A stretch of DNA of 64,000 nucleotides from Chinchilla lanigera (lineage: Eukaryota > Chordata > Mammalia > Rodentia > Chinchillidae): contig NW_004955435.1 of the NCBI RefSeq assembly GCF_000276665.1, forward strand, positions 7,677,113 through 7,741,112. Reading direction: 5' to 3'. Position numbers and translations under genes: made by a program. Below, in pieces: positions 57,178 to 64,000 of this stretch. The stretch's first letter is position 1. Each line of letters opens with the position of its first letter. The notes under the pieces were generated by a model that was given only the letters and a program-made list of their open reading frames with translations, had not been told where the DNA came from and did no database searches.

Positions 57178-58470
57178 TTTTTTTCAAGAACTCTTTGCCT
57201 GCACCTACGTCTTTAAGAATTCTACCTAGTTTCTCTCATAATGGACTTAACATTTCTGTTTTCATATTTAGGTCTTTGATCCCTTTCAAGTTTAGTGTAG
57301 TGCATGGCGAAAGACATGGCTCTAGCTTTTGGTCTTTGGCATGTGGGAAGCCAGTTTTTCTAGCATCATTTATCTTTCTTCCAATGAACAGGTTTGGCCC
57401 ATTTGTCAAAGATAATGTGGCCGAGTGTGGTGGGAGTTGTTTCTGGATCTCCTAATCTAGTCCACTGATCCTTGGGCCTGTTTTTTTGCAAGTACTATTC
57501 TGATTGTATCACATAGCTTTGTAGTATAATTTCACATCAGGGATTGTGATGTGCCCTTCCTTGCCTTAGTTTCTGGGAATTGTTTTTGCTATTCCAGGTC
57601 TCTTCTGGTTCCAAATCAATTTTAAGAATGCCATCCCTAGTTCTAGGAGGTACGTTAATGGTATTTTGACTGGGATTGTATTAAATCTGAACTTTGAGTG
57701 TAGAGCCATTTTCACTGTGATGGTTCCTACTACCCATGAGTAAGGGATATCTTTCCATTTTCTGAAATCCTCTTTGATCTCCTTTTTCAGAGTACTGTAA
57801 TTTTCAATGTGCAGATCTTTTACTCCCTTTATGAGATTGATTCCTAAGTATTTCAGTTTTTTGGATGCTATTGTGAAAGGTGTGTTGTTTCCTAATTTCT
57901 CTCTCAGTGAGTTCGTTGTTTGTGTATAGGAATGCTATTTATAAATGGTTATCACCAAGACATCAACCAATGACAAATGATGGTGGGGTTGTGGGGGAAA
58001 AGGAATCATTCTTCACTGTTAGGGGGAGTGTAGACTGGTACAACCACTACAAAAATTAGTGTGGAGGTTATACAAAAAATTAAGATGAGTGGTTTCATTT
58101 AACCCAGCTATTCCCCTTACAAGTATTTTTCTGGAAGAATAAAAAACATCATGCCACAGCAATATATGCACACTCATGTTAATAGAAGCAAAGTTTGTAA
58201 TAGCTAAATCTTGGAAACAACACAAATGCCCATCAGCTGAGGAATGGATTAAAAACTGTGTTTTTTAATACAATGAAGAGCTACTCAGCCATAAAGAATG
58301 ATACGTTAGAGACATTTCAAGGTAAATGGATGCAGCTTGAGACCATGCTCTTAAATACATCAGATACATATGTATAAATATTGTATTGTCTCCCTAGTGT
58401 GAAAAAGTAAATAAGACAAGATTGTGCATGTTCAGGGTGGTATGGCTGTAGAACATAATGAGATTTTACT

Positions 58471-58547
58471 TTATTTTTTATTTTTGGTACCAGGAATTGA
58501 ACTCAAGACCTTGTGTTTGCCAGGCAGGCACTGTGCCACTGAGCTAC
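58471..58547 (-). mobile_element. ID-type SINE, 5' truncated
   Basis: Antisense ID 'ggtaccaggaattgaactca' to 'gccactgagcta'. The usual terminal 'aatccccagccc' is missing, so the copy lacks the ID 5' end. No clear TSD. Confidence 0.85.
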
Positions 58548-59095
58548 AAGGGAAAAATATGTATATATGTATACACAGGATAGCTAAGATAGTTTTACTA
58601 CTGATTTCTATTCTTTATTGAAAGGAACAGTTAATGTTTAATTGTTTGATCAGTCTTACATGCCTATATCTGATAATCTGAGTAACCAATTTGAAGATAT
58701 CAATACGCAGTACAACAACCATTGTTAATTTCCTATCGCCTTGTCTGAAATTCTGTACTGCTCGTATTGTTTTTATTTTGTAAATGCATGTGTGTTTGTT
58801 AATATATTTTTGTTCTTTTCTCTTTAAAATAAAGAAAATTTTAAAAAGTAAATAAGGATCAAAACGTACAATAAATAATGCAAAGTAGAAAGAAATTGCT
58901 CAGAAGGAAAGAGGAACTAGGGTGTGGGAAGCAGAAAAGGAGAAGACAAGGGGTTGATGGAAGGGGAGGGGACTAGGAAAAAGACCAAGATATATCACAT
59001 ACATGTACAAATTACCTATGATGAATACAATAATTACATATACCTAAACTGTGTCAATAAACATAATAAAATAAGTAAAAGCAAACAGAATTTTT

Positions 59096-59424
59096 AAAAA
59101 TAAAAATAAAATTATTTTTAAAGACTGTAAACAGTCTTACTTTGATTATTCATTCTTCAGAATCTTTACTTTCTTTTTTCCCCTCTGATTAGCTTTATTT
59201 TACCCTGTCTTCCAAAGCTAGAACCAATTTTATGCTTCACACAAAGCTTTATGAGACAATTTTTAAAAATTTGTTTGTGTCCCTTAACTGTGTCGAGATT
59301 TGTGATTGAGGTCAAGAATTTGTCCATTTTGTAATATGCTTTTATAAAATGGACTTGTTGGGTAGGCCCAAGCTGCCTACGGACCATAAATGATTGGCCA
59401 TGATGCTGAAATTCTGCTAAGAAT
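59096..59424. other. Unassigned, with an 87-codon minus-strand frame
   Basis: The minus-strand frame 59166-59429 has protein-like composition but no domain I know, and it runs into an L1 3' end. It may be part of an unrecognised retroelement. Confidence 0.35.
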
Positions 59425-59660
59425 CCCAAATTACAAATAAAGAATAAAATAATAGGTAGCTAATAGGAAGTGGGGAGACAGATTTTGTTCAAATGGGAAG
59501 AAAAATCTACAGGTGGAGGGAGAGGAAAGGAGGAAGGAAAGAAGGAAGGGAAAGAGGATGAAAAAAGAACTGAGAGGTGTTATGTACATGTACCAAATCC
59601 CCAAGAAGACTGAAATCATCATGGAATGCAACATGTACTAATTAAAATTAAAAACTGAAG
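59425..59660 (+). mobile_element. L1 3' end with polypurine tract
   Basis: 'ggtagctaataggaagtggg', a G/A-rich block (about 59510-59570), 'ttatgtacatgtaccaaatc' and an A-rich end: same order as 31000-31200. Confidence 0.75.
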
Positions 59661-62183
59661 AGATGTATTTCTTGGAGTAAATATTATTTCTTCCACTCAA
59701 GTCACATAAAATGCAAATACCACCAGAGGATATGGTAAATATTTCCTAACTTCAAATCACTTTCTAATAAGAGCTTTGCCCAATAATAGTAAGAATAATA
59801 GAAGTAATCACATGGTTGTAAAGTATTTATTTGTTATCCTGGAAATACTTAGGGGTGAAGCAAAGAAAAGAACAGTCTGCATTAATGATTAAAGTCCAGA
59901 AAGGGAATTCAGTGTCCTATGATCACACCTGTATCAACACATTCCAAGGGCCAATGTGAGATAATTTCTTACATTACTAAATAACTTTTTCTACTGTATT
60001 TCTTTTTATCCTAATAAATCTGCAGAGTTCTTTAAGATAAACCCCACATGACCCAAGTATCATCTATTATAATATTTAGGCAGACAGGAATTGAGAATCC
60101 ACGTTTTTGGTTTTAAACACTTTTTCCTTATTTCTAGTTTCTAATGATAAGTATGATAAAGAACAGATTATGCAATTATCAATGATCAGGGTTGCTCTGA
60201 ACTTTATAAAATGTTATTGCTATATTTCTCAGCTTACAGGATTCATTACGAGTAATACTATAGACTGCACAGTTCAAACAGCACAAGTTTACCTCCCAAA
60301 AGTTGGAGAATGAAAGTTCAGAGGTCAAGATGAATACTGATTTGGTTCATGGTGAAGGCTCTCTTCCTGGGTTGTATATGCCGTCTGCATTGTGTCCTCA
60401 TACCACCTTTCCATAAATTTCATCACCTCAAATGGATCTCAATAGCAGATCCCATTAGGACAATCACTAACAAGTAAGCCACTGAGAACTGAGAAATCAC
60501 AATAATAACCAACGAGATCTCAGAGAACAGCCGATGGTTCTAAGGTTCCCCTCTACCATTAGTTAATTCCCAAAATTAATGTTTCTTATATACAGATACC
60601 AACCTACACCTCCCAAAACAAGATTTGATTTACTCTTCACATATACTCTAAAGAATAGTCCCAATTATCTTTTCCAGATCAAGATAAGAAAATAGAGGTT
60701 TAGAGAGATTAACACTGTCATTATCATACAGCAGATATGTGTCATAAAATTCTTCTTCATTCAAAATTTGTTTTGGTTAATTTCCCTCTTTGTTCTACCT
60801 TCCAGATGAGACTATTACTATATATCCCTTGCATATGAAACTATTCACTTACTATTAAACTAGATATTTGATTCATGAAGTAGTCAAGAAAGCATTTTCA
60901 GAGACAGTATGTCCAAAGTAAAAAATATTTTAGGTTTACCTGAGAAATAAAAATTATTCTCAGAAGGAAATGTTATACTATATAAAGTTTTTCCACTGGA
61001 CAACAATGACTTAGCTTAAAGACTCATGAAATTTTTTCTTAGAATAATGGACATGTACCAAAATTTCAGGTAAGATAAAGACCTAAAAGAAGTAATTTTT
61101 TCACATTAAACATTTTGAAATATTGGTATACTTTTTTTGTTCTTTAAAGAAGGATAATGTAAAGCAATTTTTAGTTTATTTACTTAATATTGGCATTCAA
61201 AATAATATTTTAAATTAATTTTATCTTTTAGTAATGTTGTCAACATATTTTGACAAAATTGCTTAGAATTAACTCTTCTCGTATGAAATGCACCATAAAA
61301 TCTGCAATTTCATAACAGCCCTACTGAATCGCTGTGGGATTTTAAAACTTACACCACATATCTTTTTGGTTCCTGAAGAAAAATATAACTGAGCTTGTTT
61401 TTTTATAAATTTTACTCAGTGACTATTCAGTTATTAACCTAAATGATAAATAGATTTAAATTCTTTCATTTGGTTTTAACAGCATATTTAACCATTGCCT
61501 GGACAACGGAATTTTACATGTATAATAGGTCAGTATCTTCAACGTCTCGATCTTCTTGTGCAAACATAGTTGAGTTGTCTTCATTTTCTCTCTTTAAAAT
61601 CAAGACCTGTAGAATTTAGGATCAAGTTAGGAAGATGTGTTTTCAGAAAAATTTTTGATAAAGCATCATACCAAATAAAAAGCCCTACAGATAAATTTTA
61701 GCCCTTCCAAATACACAGAAGTCTTTGATAAAATGGAAAATATTTATTTGAAATCAAGACAAAAACTTGAACTCTGTGAAAAATAACCATTTTCACTTTT
61801 CCCTAGTGCTATTAGTGTAATTAAATATATATTTCATAAAAGAGTAAGGGGTATGGGTCTGTTAATGATGGAAAACAGAAATGTATAATCAGGTTTGGAT
61901 ACAATAGAAGAAATTTCTGTAGAAAAATGACAAAGCCAAAAAGTAAGGCTTATGAAGAATAAAATGAGAAATGATCCTTTACAAATAAATTCAATTTCAA
62001 AGGAAAATAATTTTCTATTTCAAATATATTATACATAATTAGCAGATATTAATGAAGAACATGACCTCTGCTAGTTCAGATAAATGGATAACTTGCATAC
62101 TCCTGAAATATTACAGTTGAAATATGCCTTTTAAAAATATGAACAAATTAAAGTCTAGACTAATAGACTAACATATGTTCAAA
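59661..62183. other. Unassigned AT-rich DNA
   Basis: Apart from a possible antisense MIR at about 60640-60770 ('aaatagaggtttagagagat'), no repeat or gene recognised. Confidence 0.4.
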
Positions 62184-62300
62184 ACATCAGGCTTTTTTTT
62201 TTGTTTTTTCTCCAGTACTGGGAATCAAACTCATGACCTTGCACTTGCCAGGCAGGCGCTTTGCCGCTGAGCTAAATCCCCAGCCCTACATCAGGCTTTT
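62184..62300 (-). mobile_element. ID-type SINE
   Basis: Antisense ID 'ccagtactgggaatcaaact' to 'gagctaaatccccagccc' after a T-rich tail. Perfect TSD 'acatcaggctttt' at 62184-62196 and 62288-62300. Confidence 0.95.
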
Positions 62301-62385
62301 GATTTACACACTGTTGGAATGTTTTCATGCAGCAACTTTCTGTTGGAATTTGCCTTTATGAAATCTATATTCTACATAGGAGAAC

Positions 62386-62888
62386 TGTAGTGGTTGGTTG
62401 ATTGTATCAATTTGAGAAGTTTAGAAGCTTAACTAAATTGGCTCAGCAATTGGCTCAGCAATTCTGCCCCTATGGTGTAGAGGAACCACCCTAAAGTGGC
62501 TCATCACCTGGATGATATAAAAGGGAAACGAGGAAGGACAGAGGGGCTTCCATTCTTCAGAGGAGCTCCAGTCTTCGCCTTCAGCTTGGATGTCATCTCC
62601 TGGTTTCTAGCGCAGACTCTTCCGTTTCTACTTTGAATCTTTCAGCCTTTTAGTGAAGACTCATCAGCCTTCCATTGCCGACCCATCGGCCTCCTGATAC
62701 GGACTTGCAGGGACACTGCAGTAAGCTCCAGACCCTGACTGACTCCTTCAGCCTCCAGTGTGCAGACGCCTTCTGCACGCTTCCTCATCCAACTCTGCGG
62801 CTGACCATCATAGGCCGATCTTGTAATTTCTTATACATTTGTATATCTTGTGCTATATTTCTTCCTCTAGTAAACGCTGACTGATAGA
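62386..62888 (+). mobile_element. ERVL-like solo LTR, same family as 33201-33638
   Basis: 'tgtagtggttggttgattgt' to 'aacgctgactgataga', about 503 bp. It has 'gatgatataaaagggaaac' (TATA-like), 'cttcagaggagctcc' modules and the end 'cttcctctagtaaacgctga'. Flanks 'agaac' and 'ggaac' fit a 5-bp TSD with one change. The 69-codon frame inside it is chance. Confidence 0.82.
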
Positions 62889-64000
62889 GGAACCAACCAT
62901 TATAACAAAAAACAGAAAGATTTTGATAGAGATTTCTTTTAGCACAAGCAATGGAGAATTATCTTTAGTAGAAGATAAGGAAGGCTTCTATCACAAGAGT
63001 CATTTAGCTAAATTTTAAAAGCTAAAACATTTTTTTCAGTCTTAAAGAGGCAATGGAGGGTACAGAGTTCCTAAAAGTACAAAGGTACAAATAAATATTG
63101 ATCAAATCATTGAAATGCAAAGTGCATTCAATAGGAATATATTGTTCTTTAGTCTTTTATTGTATCATTGGACAATGAAATGGAGATTTTTAACTTAGAA
63201 AACTGATTGTCAGCACCTCATTTATAGCATTACTGAGATACATCCACTCATCAGTTAATATTTTCATTTTGGTTTGCTCATCTGATAATAAAATTATACT
63301 TAAATACCTGTACAAGGATCAAATAACTAATAAGATATAAAATATGTCATTGTCCATATCAACTTTTGGGGACAAACTTTTATCACTCAGAAAGCAACTA
63401 CAATCAAAACTGAATTGCCAGAACATTAATCGTGGTTTTTAAACTGGGTGGCAGAATTTGAGTACTGATGCTTAACCTACTATCATTCAAGTACATGTTC
63501 TAATTGTACACCTCCATGTTAAGAGATCACCTCATTCTTTTTTATCCTAAATCTTTATGACACTTTGTGGACCTCTTAACAGTCACATGTGTCAGGGAAT
63601 AAAAAGGACTACCTCTGTTGTAAAGACACAGCCCCTCCTGGTGAATGGCTAGAACACCTGAGATTATCATGCATTTAGATGGCCTGCCCTTCTAAAGAAT
63701 TTTGAATCATGTTATGAACGGAGTCTTACATGAATTACTCAGCTTTGTGTAATAGAGGAGAATAATCTATTTAACTGACACTGTTTCTTGCCTTCTGTTC
63801 CTCCGCTCATGTAAAATCCAATAAACTTGCATTAATGTTACATTCAGGCAACTATAGTTAGTCCACTTTACAGAATACTGAGAGGGATATGTCAGAAGCC
63901 CAGACGTTGAAGGCCTGGAATGGCTTATTTGAGCATATACTGATTCGTTCCACACATAGTCAGCGTGAGTTTATGGGATATTATTGTACCAGTAATTATC
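62889..64000. other. Unassigned AT-rich DNA
   Basis: No recognisable repeat, exon or RNA gene up to the window end. Confidence 0.4.

Larger units (their letters stand above)
56775..59095. mobile_element. L1 insertion with inverted 5' segment and a doubled 3' UTR
   Basis: 56775 to about 57950 is antisense L1 ORF2 ('gattaatcctttgtctcagg' type landmarks, 'ctttgctgtgcaaaagct', 'ttgcttttggatgctattg' near the junction). From about 57950 the strand switches to sense L1 ('gactggtacaaccactacaa', 'aaatcttggaaacaacaca', 'ggatgcagcttgagaccatg'). The 3' UTR follows twice: 58405-58844 with the modular segment, and 58845-59095 with a purine-rich block. Both begin with 'aaaagtaaataag'. An ID SINE interrupts the first. 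Confidence 0.8.

Noticed and set aside
57156..57455. 99-codon open frame, plus strand
   Set aside because: Antisense L1 ORF2, beginning in a (GTT)n run.
59166..59429. 87-codon open frame, minus strand
   Set aside because: Protein-like in places, but no known motif, and it ends in an L1 3' end; a database search could reopen this.

Overview
Mammalian nuclear DNA from a rodent. The evidence is repeat content: eleven copies of a tRNA-derived ID-type SINE (most with intact target-site duplications, TSDs), about nine 7SL-derived B1-type SINEs, MaLR LTRs resembling the rodent ORR1/MT style, and a rodent-like L1 with a polypurine 3' UTR. I saw no B2 or B4 SINEs, so a non-muroid rodent is likely; a castorimorph such as a beaver is my best guess, from memory of ID consensus sequences and not proven. 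The window is AT-rich and CpG-poor and looks like intergenic or deep intronic DNA. I found no complete protein-coding gene, no rRNA or functional tRNA gene and no CRISPR. All long ORFs I checked lie in repeats or lack coding signals. Two short splice-flanked open stretches (22841-22980 and 53882-53988) are the only coding-exon candidates, both weak.

Layout. 0-9.8 kb: old L1M, MIR and MaLR pieces with B1 and ID insertions. 9.8-13.6 kb: mostly unassigned, with a 130-bp sequence present twice 1.67 kb apart. 14.2-16.7 kb: an antisense L1M hosting a MaLR LTR and an ID SINE that contains an assembly gap, then two more MaLR LTRs. 16.7-24.5 kb: largely unassigned, with local duplications near 19.6 and 20.0 kb. 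24.5-31.7 kb: MaLR LTR, a GATA microsatellite, several L1 3' ends and a TTTC microsatellite. 32.4-32.6 kb: second ID SINE with a gap. 33.1-36.8 kb: a near-complete Tigger1 DNA transposon with two LTRs and an ID SINE inside it. 38.0-38.55 kb: a long-inverted-repeat mariner element (MARNA-like). 38.9-41.4 kb: MaLR and L1M remnants. 45.7-47.4 kb: a minus-strand MaLR LTR plus internal region, split by an inserted class I-like LTR. 51.6-53.7 and 56.8-59.1 kb: two L1 insertions with the inverted-5' structure of twin priming. 62.4-62.9 kb: an ERVL-like LTR of the same family as the one at 33.2 kb.

The sequence records layered transposition (L2/MIR, then L1M/Tigger1/mariner, then MaLR/ERVL, then rodent L1, B1 and ID), not a gene pathway. 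I found no undescribed functional system. The most informative items are the nested Tigger1, the twin-primed L1s, the palindromic mariner copy, the modular L1 3' UTR, and two assembly gaps that both fall inside ID SINEs. Repeat names come from recognised consensus features, not from a database search; boundaries given without a TSD are approximate.
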